Source of the DNA: JAHBWV01 sp964588385
GTDB lineage: Bacteria > Planctomycetota > Phycisphaerae > Phycisphaerales > UBA1924
Direction: 5' to 3'
Length of the DNA: 64,000 nt
Assembly (NCBI GenBank): GCA_964588385.1
Contig: CAZPPG010000003.1
Coordinates: 1-64,000 of the forward strand
Under the pieces are notes generated by a model. That model was not told the DNA's origin. It worked only from the letters and a program-made list of their open reading frames with translations, and did no database searches. The position numbers were made by a program, and so were the translations under genes. This document shows, in pieces, positions 1 through 10,161 of the stretch; the stretch's first letter is position 1, and each line of letters starts with the position of its first letter.

Positions 1-1466
1 GACCTGGCGAGCTGCGCGACCTCCAGCGCGATCGCCTGCATGGCCACGCGATCCTCGGGATCGCGGAGGTCGATGAAGGGGCGGACGTGCAGCACGCCGA
101 CGGAGGCGTGGGCCCAGAACGCGGCCTTGGTTCCGTGAGAGGCCACAATGCGGCGGAACTCCTTCACGAACTCTCCCAGACGCTCGGGAGGCACGGCGTT
201 GTCTTCGACGAACGTCACCGGCTTGCGCGCGCCGGGTACGCCGTGGAGCAGGGGCTCGCCCGCCTTGCGCAGCTTCCACGCAGCGAGCATCGGCCCCGGT
301 TCGGTGTAGGTCCTCATGGACGCCTGTCCAAACCGCTTTCGCAGGGCCTCGAACCGGTCGGCCAGTTCTGCCTTGGCCCCCTCGTCGGTGCCGTCACCGT
401 CGGCAAAGTACTCAACATAGAGGACCGCGCGCAGCTTGCCCTCGACCGGCTGGGGCATCAGTTCGACGTAGCGGGCGTACTCGGCATTAGCGAGGGCCAG
501 GTCGATCACCGTGTCATCGAGAAGTTCGACCGCGCTCGGGCTCGTTGACAGGATCGGCAGCACGGCCTCGATCGCGGCGTCGACCGAGTCGAAGGCGATC
601 GTGGTCAGACCCTTGGCGCGCGGGATCGGGTGCAGTTTCAGTCGCGCGCCCAGCGTCATGGCGAGCGTGCCCTCGCTGCCGCAGAGCAAGTGGGCCAGAT
701 TCAGGGAGAGCGGATCGCCCGCGCTGCGTTCCAACTGATCGAGCATCAGGTCGAGCGCGTACCCGGCGTTTCTCCGGATGGTCCGCGGGAATCGAGCGCG
801 GATCTCGGTCGAGTGCGCCGTGACGATCGAGGCCACGCGCCGGCAGAGGTCGGCCACGGCGGGATCGTGGCGGGCCGCGCCCTCGTAGAGCGTGACCTGC
901 TGCCCTGTCCCCAGCAGGGCCGTCACGCCGAGGAGATTCTCAGAGGTGCGTCCGTACCTGACGGACCGCGCGCCCGCGGCGTTGTTGCCGATGCAGCCAC
1001 CGATGTTGGCGTGCTTGCTGGTGGCCGGGTCGGGAGCGAAAAAGAGGCCGTGTCTCTGGAGCACCGCGTTCAGGTCGTCGACCGACATGCCGGGCTCCAC
1101 ATCGCACGTCCTGGCTTCGACGCTCAGATCCAGCATGCGTCGACAGTTGGGCGAGAGATCGATCACAACGGCGCGATTGGTGCACTGCCCGGCAAGGCTG
1201 GTGCCCGCACCACGGGGGAGGATCGGGACGCCCCGCTTGAGACAGAACGACGCGGCCCGCGCGGCGTCGGCGACATCGGCAGGGATGACGACGCCCAGCG
1301 GCTCGACCTGGTACAGGGAGGCGTCCGTGGCGTAGAGCATGCGGTCGTGCAGGCCGAATCGCACCTCCCCGGCGATGGTGTTGGCCAGATCGCGGGCGAG
1401 CGTGTTCAACTCGTGGCGCTCGTCCAGTTTCTTTCCCGGCGTGTGGCCGAGCACCGGCAACTGCAT
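1..1466 (-). CDS. FAD-binding oxidase (glycolate/D-lactate dehydrogenase type), C-terminus beyond window
   Basis: Flavin-dependent 2-hydroxyacid dehydrogenase-like enzyme of the FAD-linked oxidase (PCMH fold) family. The 488 codons visible begin at ATG (complement of 1464-1466) and run off the left edge, so the C-terminus is missing. Seen: the FAD-binding loop PRGAGTSLAGQ near residue 83, and GGCIGNNAAGARSVRYG further on, which is the usual flavin-contact segment. The later part (GSEGTLAM, then WKLRKAGEPLL) fits the substrate-binding cap of this family. Many long members carry a C-terminal 4Fe-4S cysteine-rich region; whether this one does cannot be told from here. The exact substrate (D-lactate, glycolate or another hydroxyacid) is not decidable from the sequence. 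It is divergent from the gene starting at 1626. Confidence 0.85.
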   Translation of the reverse strand, partial: MQLPVLGHTPGKKLDERHELNTLARDLANTIAGEVRFGLHDRMLYATDASLYQVEPLGVVIPADVADAARAASFCLKRGVPILPRGAGTSLAGQCTNRAVVIDLSPNCRRMLDLSVEARTCDVEPGMSVDDLNAVLQRHGLFFAPDPATSKHANIGGCIGNNAAGARSVRYGRTSENLLGVTALLGTGQQVTLYEGAARHDPAVADLCRRVASIVTAHSTEIRARFPRTIRRNAGYALDLMLDQLERSAGDPLSLNLAHLLCGSEGTLAMTLGARLKLHPIPRAKGLTTIAFDSVDAAIEAVLPILSTSPSAVELLDDTVIDLALANAEYARYVELMPQPVEGKLRAVLYVEYFADGDGTDEGAKAELADRFEALRKRFGQASMRTYTEPGPMLAAWKLRKAGEPLLHGVPGARKPVTFVEDNAVPPERLGEFVKEFRRIVASHGTKAAFWAHASVGVLHVRPFIDLRDPEDRVAMQAIALEVAQLAR

Positions 1467-1625
1467 GGATAGCCCTCTCCGTGGATCTGCTGACTATACG
1501 AACATCGGCTCTGTCACCGCGACGCAACAGGGCATCTTCCCGATGGGGAATGGCCGCACGAGGGCCGCCCGCCCGGTTAGAGTGTGCTGCATCAGCTCGA
1601 CGCACCCGCACATAGGGAGCCCTCC

Positions 1626-3749
1626 ATGCTCGCGTTCCCCCGGCGATCCGACGTTCTGTTCCGAACCCCGCGCCATCTGCTCGCCATTGCGGCACTTGTT
1701 GCGCTCGGGCGCGGGCCCGTGGCGTTCGCGTGGGAGCGAGAGGAGAAGCCGCTCCCGATCAGCAGCATCACGCTGTACCGATCGGGCGTGGGCTATTTCG
1801 AGCGGGAGGGACGTGTTCAGGGGAACTCGACGGTTCAACTGCGGTTCGCAACGGAGCAGGTGAATGACATCCTGAAGTCGATGGTGGTGCTTGACCTTGG
1901 CGGCGGGTGCGTTGGTTCGGTGCGGTACGGATCGCAGGAGCCGCTGGAGCGTCGGTTGGCGAGCTTCGCCATCGACGTCTCGGAATCGGCTTCGATCGAG
2001 GACCTGCTGGGCCAGATGCGGGGCGCGGTCGTCAGGCTGACCACGGCGGAGGGAACTGTCGAGGGGACGGTCGTCGGCGTCGAAACCAGAACCCAGCAGG
2101 TCGACAAGGTGGCCACGCGGCTCCCCTACGTGAACCTGCTCACGGCGAAGGGACTGCGATCCGTCGGGCTCTTTGATGCTTCAAACCTTGAGATCGTGGA
2201 TCCCGTGCTCGCGGCGGAACTCTCCAAGGCGCTGACGGCCCTGGCGGAGCATCGCGCGGACAACACGAAAGCCGTGGACATGTCATTCAACGGCACCGGC
2301 GATCGCGACATCTTTGTGGCGTACATCCACGAGATGCCTGTCTGGAAGACCTCGTATCGGCTCGTGCTCCCTGAACCGGGGAACTCGTCGAAACCGACGA
2401 TCCAGGGGTGGGCGATCGTTGAGAACAACACCGACGAGGATTGGCAGAACGTGGGGCTTTCGCTGGTCGCGGGCCAGCCGGTGAGTTTCACCATGGACCT
2501 CTACCAGCCGCTGTATGTCGAGCGACCGGAGCTTCCGGTTCCGGTCGCGGCCGGGGTTGCGCCGCGCACCTACGAGGGGGGCATGGCGGGCGGGGGCGGC
2601 GGACAGTCGCCTTTCCAAGATAGAGGTGCCTCAAGGGCGGATTTCGACAAGTCTCCGGAGTTCGACATGAACGCGATGCAGACCGCGCCCGGGCGACCCT
2701 TGGCCTCTCTCACGGGGAACGATGGCAGGCGGCGGGCCAGCGTAGAGGCGATGTCCAAGGTCGGGCTCAGCGCGGCGGCCTCCGGCACGGAGTCCGGCGA
2801 GGTGTTTCTGTACCGGCTGGATACGCCCGTCACGATCGAGCGCAGGCAGTCAGCGATGCTGCCGATCCTCGGCTCCGCGGTGGATGGGGAGCGTGTGTCG
2901 ATCTACACCGTGTCCGACGGCGGGAAGCACCCGATGCTCGGCGTCTCGCTGGTGAACAGCACGAGTCTGCAGTTCATGCCGGGTCCGATCTCCGTGTTTG
3001 ATGGGTCGGCATACGCCGGCGACGCCACGATCTCCCACGTGGGCTCGGGCGAGAAGCGGCTCCTCTCCTTCGCGGTTGACCTGGAAGTTGACGCCTCGAC
3101 CGCCAACGCCTCGTCCACGGAGATCCGCCGGGTCAGCATCGTGAACGGCCTGATCGTGCAGTCATATGAGCGGGAGGAGCGGGCCACGCACACCTTCACG
3201 AACAAAGATCGTGAGCGGGCACGCGTGGTGGTCGTCGAGCATCCGAGGAACGACTCCTGGACGCTCGTCACGCCAGAGAAGCCGGATGAGACCACCGATT
3301 CGTTGTACCGGTTCCGATTGAACGTCGAGCCCGGAAAGTCCGAGAGCGTGACAGTGGTCCAGCGCAGGACGGATCGCCAGCAGATGGAGATCACGGCGAT
3401 CGACCATGAGACGCTGCTCCGCTATCAGAAGGACGGCAAGGTCTCTCAACTGGTGCTCGACGCCTTCACGGAGGCGGCACGCCTGAGCGATCAGGTTGCG
3501 CTCGCGGCCAAGCGATACGACGATGCGGCCCGCGCGATCGCGGAGATCGCTCCCGATCAGGAACGGATCAGACAGAACATGTCGGGGATCGACCGGAACA
3601 GCCAGCTCTATGCCCGGTACGTGCAGAAGCTCAATGAGCAGGAGACCCTGCTTGAATCGCTGCGCGCGGAGCAGAACGCGGCCAAGGCGGAGCGCGATCG
3701 GGCGCAGGCGGCGTACGACAGCTTTGTCCGCTCGCTGAACATCGAGTGA
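1626..3749 (+). CDS. Exported DUF4139-type protein with C-terminal coiled coil
   Basis: 707-aa protein of unknown function. I chose the ATG at 1626 rather than an in-frame ATG at 1584 because it follows AGGGAG and directly begins a signal-peptide-like N-terminus (basic, then hydrophobic around LLAIAALVALG, then a cut site near AFA-WE). The mature part begins with ISSITLYRSGVGYFER, the opening seen in DUF4140/DUF4139 proteins, where a secreted beta-rich N-domain precedes a longer beta domain. Residues near 310-330 are glycine-rich (GGMAGGGGG), probably a linker. The last 100 residues are rich in Ala, Glu, Gln and Arg and look like a coiled coil. Family members are thought to be envelope proteins, but their biochemical role is unknown. 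It stands alone, convergent with the pseudopilin gene. Confidence 0.7.
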   Translation: MLAFPRRSDVLFRTPRHLLAIAALVALGRGPVAFAWEREEKPLPISSITLYRSGVGYFEREGRVQGNSTVQLRFATEQVNDILKSMVVLDLGGGCVGSVRYGSQEPLERRLASFAIDVSESASIEDLLGQMRGAVVRLTTAEGTVEGTVVGVETRTQQVDKVATRLPYVNLLTAKGLRSVGLFDASNLEIVDPVLAAELSKALTALAEHRADNTKAVDMSFNGTGDRDIFVAYIHEMPVWKTSYRLVLPEPGNSSKPTIQGWAIVENNTDEDWQNVGLSLVAGQPVSFTMDLYQPLYVERPELPVPVAAGVAPRTYEGGMAGGGGGQSPFQDRGASRADFDKSPEFDMNAMQTAPGRPLASLTGNDGRRRASVEAMSKVGLSAAASGTESGEVFLYRLDTPVTIERRQSAMLPILGSAVDGERVSIYTVSDGGKHPMLGVSLVNSTSLQFMPGPISVFDGSAYAGDATISHVGSGEKRLLSFAVDLEVDASTANASSTEIRRVSIVNGLIVQSYEREERATHTFTNKDRERARVVVVEHPRNDSWTLVTPEKPDETTDSLYRFRLNVEPGKSESVTVVQRRTDRQQMEITAIDHETLLRYQKDGKVSQLVLDAFTEAARLSDQVALAAKRYDDAARAIAEIAPDQERIRQNMSGIDRNSQLYARYVQKLNEQETLLESLRAEQNAAKAERDRAQAAYDSFVRSLNIE

Positions 3750-3822
3750 GGGCGTGTCGCGTGAGACGCGTCCGGTCGATCGACCCGCGTCCTCACCGCT
3801 CTGGCCTCATCGGTCCGGTTCA

Positions 3823-3840
3823 GCCGCTCCGGAGAGCGGC
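3823..3840. terminator. Hairpin between convergent genes
   Basis: A perfect 7-bp stem GCCGCTC/GAGCGGC with a CGGA tetraloop lies in the 106-bp gap between the converging genes ending at 3749 and 3856. No T-run follows on either strand, so it is only a possible bidirectional terminator. Confidence 0.4.
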
Positions 3841-3855
3841 ACCGCCAAGCGGCTC

Positions 3856-4818
<963 letters not shown>

Positions 4819-4968
4819 CGTTGCTGCTCCTTCCCATCTTCTGGCCGGGCTCTGGCCCGGTCCAAGCCCCGCCCTCCGACTTCACTCCGACCCGCGACGG
4901 CGAGTCGACCAGATGCTATTCGCACCGAGTGGCCCGGATGATCCGAGGCTCACGGGGTGCGTCGGTCG

Positions 4969-5010
4969 CATCCAAACAAGCGTGGCCGGACGATTCCTCG
5001 CCCGGCCACG
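4969..5010 (-). terminator. Probable intrinsic terminator of the upstream pseudopilin gene
   Basis: Perfect 9-bp inverted repeat CGTGGCCGG (4981-4989) / CCGGCCACG (5002-5010) lies 38 bp past the stop of the gene ending at 5048. Read on the minus strand, the hairpin is followed by CTTGTTTGG, a modest T-rich tract. Confidence 0.6.
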
Positions 5011-5047
5011 ATCAGACTTGGTCGAACCACTCAGCTATCCGAGTGGA

Positions 5048-6046
5048 TCAGTCGTAGAAGGGGTCAATGTCGCGATTGACGCCGCTGACGGTCGCCGAGC
5101 GGTACGAACGGAGGTAGACGTTCGTGTTGTCGGCAGCGCTGCTGATGATCTTGGAGCTGGTCGAATCGGTGGCCGTGCGGTCCGTGTCCTTCTCGTTCAT
5201 GAACAGGTTGTCGTTCTGGGTACGAGTGGCGACGGGCAGGGCGCTGAAGATGAAGGTGACGGAGTCCGGATCAGGACGCGTCTCGAAGTTGACGTGGTTG
5301 TCGTTGAAGCCGATGTTGCCCTCCCACTTCACGCGGCTGCCGTGGATGAGCAGCGTGTTGGAGTTGGTGCCCAGGGGGGTCTTGTAGGTGCTGTCGGGCG
5401 TGGTCTTGGAGGTGTCCTTGAGCTTCCAGCCGACGGTGGAGTCGAGCTCGAACTGCGCGCCACGGTTGCCGAGGGAGGCCTCGGTGGCGACGAAGGTGTT
5501 GCCCCACTTGCTCTTGCGGCGGCCGAAGGGAGGCGTGTGAGCGTAAGAGAAGCCGGCGGAGAGGCCGGGGGCGTCACCGGTGATGCCGCTGTCGCCGGGG
5601 ACGGCGCGGAAGGCCGGATCCCAGAGAGCGAGCGACTTGTCGGAGGCCTTGGCGGCTTCGGGTGAGTCGAACTTGTAGCCCTCGAAGACCTTGATGTCAC
5701 CGTTCACTTCCGCCGGGCTGACGAGCAGCTCGGGGGCGATGAAGGAGTTGTAGAGGAGGACGGAGAAGATGTGACGGGTGATGTTCTTCTGCTCTTCCTT
5801 GCCGGCGCCGGGGTCGGCCACGGTGTTGTGGGCCTTGTCGAGGCGGCTGGGGTATGGGTACTCGTCCTGGTTGTTCTGGGCCCAGATCACCATGCCCTGC
5901 ATGATGCCACGCACCTGCGTGGAGTCCTTGAGCTGGTTGGCCGCCTGGCGGGCCTTGCCGAGGGCGGGCAGGAGGATGCCGATGAGCAGCGCGATAATCG
6001 CGATGACCACCAGCAACTCGATGAGGGTGAATGCACGACGCTTCAT
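5048..6046 (-). CDS. Pseudopilin, paralogue of the neighbouring gene
   Basis: 332-aa prepilin-like protein starting MKRRAFTLIELLVV, a class III signal cut before the Phe. I chose the ATG at 6046 over an in-frame start at 6283, because only this one puts the leader directly before the hydrophobic helix; GGAG lies about 10 bp upstream. The body resembles its neighbour: IWAQNNQDEYPYPSRLD here versus VWAGSHDGAYPVPSRLD there, followed by a similar FSVLLYNSF segment, an HG..W.G region and the same PFYD end. The H-x9-DG motif is degraded here to HGSRVKWEG...DN. The two genes look like a tandem duplication but are separated by 229 bp and a terminator, so they are probably transcribed separately. Confidence 0.85.
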   Translation of the reverse strand: MKRRAFTLIELLVVIAIIALLIGILLPALGKARQAANQLKDSTQVRGIMQGMVIWAQNNQDEYPYPSRLDKAHNTVADPGAGKEEQKNITRHIFSVLLYNSFIAPELLVSPAEVNGDIKVFEGYKFDSPEAAKASDKSLALWDPAFRAVPGDSGITGDAPGLSAGFSYAHTPPFGRRKSKWGNTFVATEASLGNRGAQFELDSTVGWKLKDTSKTTPDSTYKTPLGTNSNTLLIHGSRVKWEGNIGFNDNHVNFETRPDPDSVTFIFSALPVATRTQNDNLFMNEKDTDRTATDSTSSKIISSAADNTNVYLRSYRSATVSGVNRDIDPFYD

Positions 6047-6591
6047 GATGACTGCACTCCGTATAACGAATGCACCTAGGGCACGCGCCGGGAACACCCC
6101 GGACGCGGGTAAATCCTTGGAAGTTTCTGGGATGAGGGGCCTCAATGTCACGCGAGAGCACAACGTCCAAGCGTGTGAGAAGGCGACGGGTCTGAACCGG
6201 AGCCGCGCGTCACACTCGATCTGACCCGGGGGCCGCATGCACGACAACTGTCGCCATTGCAGAGACCTCAAGGGGTCGATCACGGGATGTCGGCTGCGTT
6301 CTGGCCCGTGCTTGTATCACGGGGGCGGTCAAACGACCGCGAATGAGGGCATGAATCGGTACGGCACCGGAGCCACTCGCAAGCCAGCCGCCGGGATTCG
6401 GTCCCCGACGACCCATATAACCTACTACGTTCCTTTCGTATGTCAAGGGGGGAGGTTCCAGAGTTGTGCCGTCCTCGGCACTTTCGGGGTGTTCTCCCGC
6501 TCGGCGAACCCGACCTTGACCGACGATCGGAGCGTCCATTTCGCGACGTTGGAGCCCTCGATCCGCAGTTCACCCTTCAGGGAGCCCCCCG
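6047..6591. other. 545-bp intergenic region between divergent genes
   Basis: No gene is seen here. It lies between the pseudopilin (start 6046, minus) and the RidA gene (start 6592, plus) and so should hold both promoters. On the minus strand TTATAC (complement of 6061-6066) is a possible -10 for the pseudopilin. On the plus strand the sequence around 6415-6423 contains CATATAACC, a possible -10. Short inverted repeats occur around 6324-6340 (GCGGTC-AAAC-GACCGC), with CACGGG/CCCGTG pairs just before them. They match no RNA element I recognise. Confidence 0.5.
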
Positions 6592-7092
6592 TTGAGCACG
6601 CCAGATGCGCACCGCACCCAAACGACCACCGAAACGCCGGAGCAGCGGCTCGCCGCACTCGGGATCACACTTCCGGCGGCGCCAAAGCCCGTGGCGGCGT
6701 ACGTGCCGTTTGTGAAGACAGGGAACCTGATCTTTGTCGCGGGGCAGATTCCGATGCGGGAGGGCAAGCTGACCCACCAGGGACGCGTGGGCGTCGAGGT
6801 GTCCGCCGAAGAGGGCGTGGCCTGTGCGAGGCAGTGTGCGATCAACGGGCTGGCGGTGATTCGCGATGCGCTGGGGTCGCTGGATCACGTGGCTCGGGTG
6901 GTGAAGCTGGGAGTCTTTGTGGCGTGCGACGCCGGATTCCATGAACAGCCGCGGATCGCCAATGGAGCGAGCCAGTTGATGCTGGACGTGTTCGGGGAGG
7001 CGGGGCGGCACGCCCGCGCGGCCGTGGGCACGAACGACCTGCCGCTCGGTGCGCCTGTCGAGGTGGAGTTCATCTTTGAGGCCAAGCCGTGA
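6592..7092 (+). CDS. RidA (YjgF/UK114) family protein
   Basis: 166-aa protein of the RidA family, whose members hydrolyse reactive enamine/imine intermediates from PLP enzymes or have other imine-related roles. The start is TTG at 6592, supported by AGGGAG 8 bp upstream. Family features seen: a PKPVAAYVPFVKTGNL opening, FVAGQIPMREGKL, a CARQCAINGLAVI helix, the segment DHVARVVKLGVFV, and the end GRHARAAVGTNDLPLGAPVEVE, where the Arg usually sits in the ligand pocket. It is a member of the longer subgroup with about 20 extra N-terminal residues, and closer to the YjgH/TdcF-like type than to classical RidA, so the substrate is uncertain. It is convergent with the lipoprotein gene. Confidence 0.88.
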   Translation: MSTPDAHRTQTTTETPEQRLAALGITLPAAPKPVAAYVPFVKTGNLIFVAGQIPMREGKLTHQGRVGVEVSAEEGVACARQCAINGLAVIRDALGSLDHVARVVKLGVFVACDAGFHEQPRIANGASQLMLDVFGEAGRHARAAVGTNDLPLGAPVEVEFIFEAKP

Positions 7093-7097
7093 GTGGG

Positions 7098-7117
7098 CGG
7101 CGTCGGCAATGACGCCG
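7098..7117. terminator. Hairpin between convergent genes
   Basis: 7-bp stem CGGCGTC/GACGCCG with loop GGCAAT, in the 53-bp gap between the genes ending at 7092 (plus) and 7146 (minus). There is no T-run, so its role as terminator is a guess from position. Confidence 0.4.
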
Positions 7118-7145
7118 AGGGTGGGCACGCCGGGATTCGGGGCGA

Positions 7146-7730
7146 TCAGGGCTGATCCGGCTCGTAGCGCATCTGGAGATTCGTGTCGCCCCAGATGCGG
7201 ACGCGCAGCTTGGCGGGCTCCAACGGGCTGAGGTTGGCCAGCACCGCGGCTTCCGTGGGCTGGAAGCGGTGCGATGCGCTGTCGCCGGGGTGCAGACGGG
7301 CAATAACGGTCGCGCCCGAGCCGCGGGTGGCGGAGATCAGGACCTCGGTGTCTCCCTGATTCTCGACGTCGCAATAGAAGGACGAGGGCTGCCCGCCGCC
7401 GAGATAGAAGCGCTGGGCCCCCGGAATGGCGAGGCCCGAGACCAGGTCGGCGCGGCGGATGGGAGGCAGGCCCCCGACGACGCGGGTGCCCTTGCGCTTG
7501 GGAGCGTCGGGGGCCGTGGCGGATTCGGAGGCGATCGGATCGGACGTCGCGCCCGGCTCAGTGGCAGCAGTCGCCGATGCGTCTTCCGCGGTTCTGGATT
7601 CGACGGCCGGTTGCGGACGCGGCACATCACTCTGGCGACAACCGGCGACAAGCAAGGTCACGATCAGGCCTGCCGCGAGAGGTGTGCGCTGCACGTGCAG
7701 AATCGACCGTCGGGCTGCTGGCATGGACAT
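7146..7730 (-). CDS. Small predicted lipoprotein, function unknown
   Basis: 194-aa protein with a lipoprotein signal: basic N-terminus, hydrophobic stretch, lipobox LVAGC about 30 residues in. I chose the ATG at 7730 (GGGAG about 8 bp upstream) over an in-frame start at 7766. After the Cys comes a low-complexity Ala/Thr/Glu/Pro-rich spacer of about 60 residues, then a compact C-terminal domain (from GGLPPIRRADL to the end) that I do not recognise; its alternating pattern suggests beta strands. It lies 45 bp downstream of purD on the same strand and could be co-transcribed with it, but nothing suggests a functional tie. Confidence 0.65.
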   Translation of the reverse strand: MSMPAARRSILHVQRTPLAAGLIVTLLVAGCRQSDVPRPQPAVESRTAEDASATAATEPGATSDPIASESATAPDAPKRKGTRVVGGLPPIRRADLVSGLAIPGAQRFYLGGGQPSSFYCDVENQGDTEVLISATRGSGATVIARLHPGDSASHRFQPTEAAVLANLSPLEPAKLRVRIWGDTNLQMRYEPDQP

Positions 7731-7775
7731 CGGATCACTCCCACGACACCTTCGGTGGTCGCCCACCGGAGCATC

Positions 7776-9395
7776 TCACACCTTGACCCTGGACTTTGAC
7801 TTGGCGGATGTTCCGGCGGCCGCCACGGCCCCAATGTCACGCCGGTAGTGCATGCCATCGAAGCGAACTCGTTCGCACGCGCTGTAGGCACGGATTCGGG
7901 CTTCGGAGAGGGAAGAGCCCAGGGCGTTGATGCCGATGACGCGCCCGCCATTCGTGACGATCGAGGCGCCATCGGGCTTTGTGCCGGCGTGGATGACCGT
8001 GACGCCCTCGACCTCCGCTGCTTCATCAAGACCGGTGATGGGTTCGCCGGTGCGCGGCTTGACGGGATAGCCGCGGCTGGCGATCACCACGCAGCAGGCG
8101 TGCTGCTCCGACCAGCGGACATCGGCATCGGCCAGACGGCCCTCGCACGTGGCGAGCATGAGTTCCAGAAGGTCGCTTTCAAGCCGGGCCATGAGGGGCT
8201 GGCACTCCGGATCGCCGAATCGGCAGTTGAACTCGAGCACCTTCGGGCCGCCGTGCGTGAGCATCAGTCCGGCGTAGATGACGCCCTTGTACTCGATGCC
8301 CTCGCGACGCATGATGTCGAGGATGGGGACGAGGACATCGCGTTCGACCTTTGCCATCATGGATTCGTCGAGCGCGTCTGAGGGGCAGTAGGCGCCCATG
8401 CCGCCGGTGTTCGGGCCTTCGTCGGCGTCGTTGAGTCGCTTGTGATCCTGGCATGGCGGGAGGACGAGGATGGAGCGGCCGTCGGTGATGGCGAGGACGC
8501 TGACCTCCCGGCCTTTGAGTTTCTCCTCCACGAGGACGGACGCGCCAGCGTCGCCGAAGATCCGCTTCCGCATGATCTGGTCGATGGCGTCGACGGCGTC
8601 GGCAAGCGTTGAGGGGACAACCACGCCCTTGCCCGCCGCGAGGCCGCAGGCCTTGATCACGGGGAGATTCGGGAGTTCCATGCGATACAGCTTTGCGATG
8701 GAGACGGCGAGTTCGCGAAGGTTCTGCTCGTTCGGCACGGCGGGCGTGTTGCGACCGAGAGACTTGGAGGGCATGGAGAGGATGTCGCGGAGGAGCGTCA
8801 TGTCCGCCGCGGTGTAGGTGGTCCGGTCGAGGGCGGCGTCGCCGATACGGCGCAGGGCATCGATCGCCTTGCGGAGCAGCGGCGCACGCTCGATGCGGAC
8901 GTGGAGGTCACGCAACTGGAGAAACCGGTCGTCCGACAGACACATGGCCTCCACTGCGGATGTTGCGGCGTCGGCATCGGTGAAGGCGCGGGACTCCGCG
9001 GAGGGAACGGCGGCGGCGCGCATCATCTCCTTGGCGTATGCCTTGTCAGCCTCGAGCCGCGCGCCGGCGGCGGTCGGGCCGAAGACCATACGCGTCGGGG
9101 AGGACAGCTTGTCGGCGAAGCCCTCGGCCAGCGGCTGCTCGGGGCCGATGACGACGAGCCCAATCTCGTGCTTGTCGCAGAACTGGACGAGGCGGTAGAT
9201 CTCTTTGGCGTTGACAGGGACATCAATCGGATCGCCCACGGCGTGCAGCCCGGCGTTGGCGTCCTGCTGCACGAACAGTTTGCCGAGTCGCGGCGACTGC
9301 TTGAGCTTGAGCGCGAGCGCGTGCTCGCGTCCGCCCGTGCCGATCAGCACGACGTTGACCTTCGACGACCCGCCAAATCCTGTCGCGTTCCGCAT
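7776..9395 (-). CDS. purD: Phosphoribosylamine-glycine ligase with an internal insertion
   Basis: GAR synthetase (purine pathway step 2: phosphoribosylamine + glycine + ATP). ATP-grasp enzyme, 539 aa from the ATG at 9395, against about 420-430 usual. Seen: VVLIGTGGREHALA at the N-terminus, GLVVIGPEQPLAEG, FGPTAAGARLEADKAYAKE, the ATP-grasp loop GLAAGKGVVVP, GPNTGGMGAY and FNCRFGDPECQ. The usual KADGLAAGKG is KACGLAAGKG here. Between the DADAA segment (about residue 140) and LPVIKACGL (about 244), where roughly 10-15 residues are normal, there are about 85 extra residues that look largely helical. The start is set by the family N-terminus; no strong ribosome-binding site is seen, and an in-frame start at 9590 would add a basic, non-family stretch. 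Its start lies 88 bp downstream of the PPTase stop, same strand, so read-through from the NRPS genes is possible. Confidence 0.9.
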   Translation of the reverse strand: MRNATGFGGSSKVNVVLIGTGGREHALALKLKQSPRLGKLFVQQDANAGLHAVGDPIDVPVNAKEIYRLVQFCDKHEIGLVVIGPEQPLAEGFADKLSSPTRMVFGPTAAGARLEADKAYAKEMMRAAAVPSAESRAFTDADAATSAVEAMCLSDDRFLQLRDLHVRIERAPLLRKAIDALRRIGDAALDRTTYTAADMTLLRDILSMPSKSLGRNTPAVPNEQNLRELAVSIAKLYRMELPNLPVIKACGLAAGKGVVVPSTLADAVDAIDQIMRKRIFGDAGASVLVEEKLKGREVSVLAITDGRSILVLPPCQDHKRLNDADEGPNTGGMGAYCPSDALDESMMAKVERDVLVPILDIMRREGIEYKGVIYAGLMLTHGGPKVLEFNCRFGDPECQPLMARLESDLLELMLATCEGRLADADVRWSEQHACCVVIASRGYPVKPRTGEPITGLDEAAEVEGVTVIHAGTKPDGASIVTNGGRVIGINALGSSLSEARIRAYSACERVRFDGMHYRRDIGAVAAAGTSAKSKSRVKV

Positions 9396-9483
9396 CGGGC
9401 ATGGTATGCGGGCGACATTCCTGGAAGGCCGCTTCACGCGGAGCGATGGGTGGGCGCAACGCCATATGCCGGACGGCTTCCAT

Positions 9484-10161
9484 TCAGCCCCGGATGTCGG
9501 GACGGTTGTTCGGCGTTGTGATCGCGAACGCGGCGATCCAGCCCTGCGGCACTGGGAGCTGGGCCGTTTGTGTGTCAGCCATCGCCTCAACGGTCGTGGG
9601 ATCGGTGGCGAATCCGGTGCCGCGAGCCTTCAGGATTGCTTCCTTACGCGTCCAGCACTCAAAGAAACGCTCGGCCCCGCCACCTTTCTGGCTCCACGCG
9701 TCCAGTTCGGTCGGGGTCATGAAGACGCGAGCAGCCTCGACGGTCGCGTGGAGTGTGTTCACGTGAGCGATGTCCACACCGATCGGGCCCGAGGGGCTCC
9801 ACGCGACCAACGCGTATCGACCCGCGCTTGATGTGGAGAGTGAGAGCGTCCGGAGAGAGGGCGGCGCGACACTGCTCGGGCGGCCAAGCCGGTCGCTGGC
9901 GATGTCGATGTCCGCGGCATCGACTCCTTCGACTTTTGCGAGGAGAGCGCGACGCAGCCATCGCCGCCTGATGAAGGAACCTGCAGCGGTCGGGGCGAGG
10001 AATCTCGAGGCCCGCGATCGGTCTTCCGCACTCAATGAGGACAGGAGCGATGCGGGGGAATCCAGGGCTTCCAGGTCTGAGAGGAAGACCCTGGCGCGAG
10101 AGTCAAGTCCGCGAAAATGGGAATGATCGACCTCGCGAACGCCTCGTGGGTAGAGGCTCAT
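9484..10161 (-). CDS. Sfp-type 4'-phosphopantetheinyl transferase
   Basis: 225-aa enzyme that moves phosphopantetheine from CoA to the serine of carrier domains, turning apo-NRPS into holo-NRPS. Family motifs: GVDIAHVN (the Mg-binding Asp; usually GVDIE) and FECWTRKEAILKARG near residue 170 (usual W-(S/T)-x-K-E-A-x-x-K). About 225 residues is normal for the Sfp/EntD class, made of two pseudo-repeats. I chose the ATG at 10161 because it overlaps the stop codon of the NRPS gene as ATGA, implying translational coupling; a start at 10248 would overlap the NRPS further. Its place right after two NRPS genes makes them the obvious substrates: three carrier domains are present. A role in fatty-acid ACP activation is also possible. 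Confidence 0.9.
   Translation of the reverse strand: MSLYPRGVREVDHSHFRGLDSRARVFLSDLEALDSPASLLSSLSAEDRSRASRFLAPTAAGSFIRRRWLRRALLAKVEGVDAADIDIASDRLGRPSSVAPPSLRTLSLSTSSAGRYALVAWSPSGPIGVDIAHVNTLHATVEAARVFMTPTELDAWSQKGGGAERFFECWTRKEAILKARGTGFATDPTTVEAMADTQTAQLPVPQGWIAAFAITTPNNRPDIRG

Noticed and set aside
7776..9395. purD as a biosynthetic member of the NRPS cluster
   Set aside because: It is a housekeeping purine gene with intact motifs; co-transcription is possible but no chemistry ties it to the peptide.
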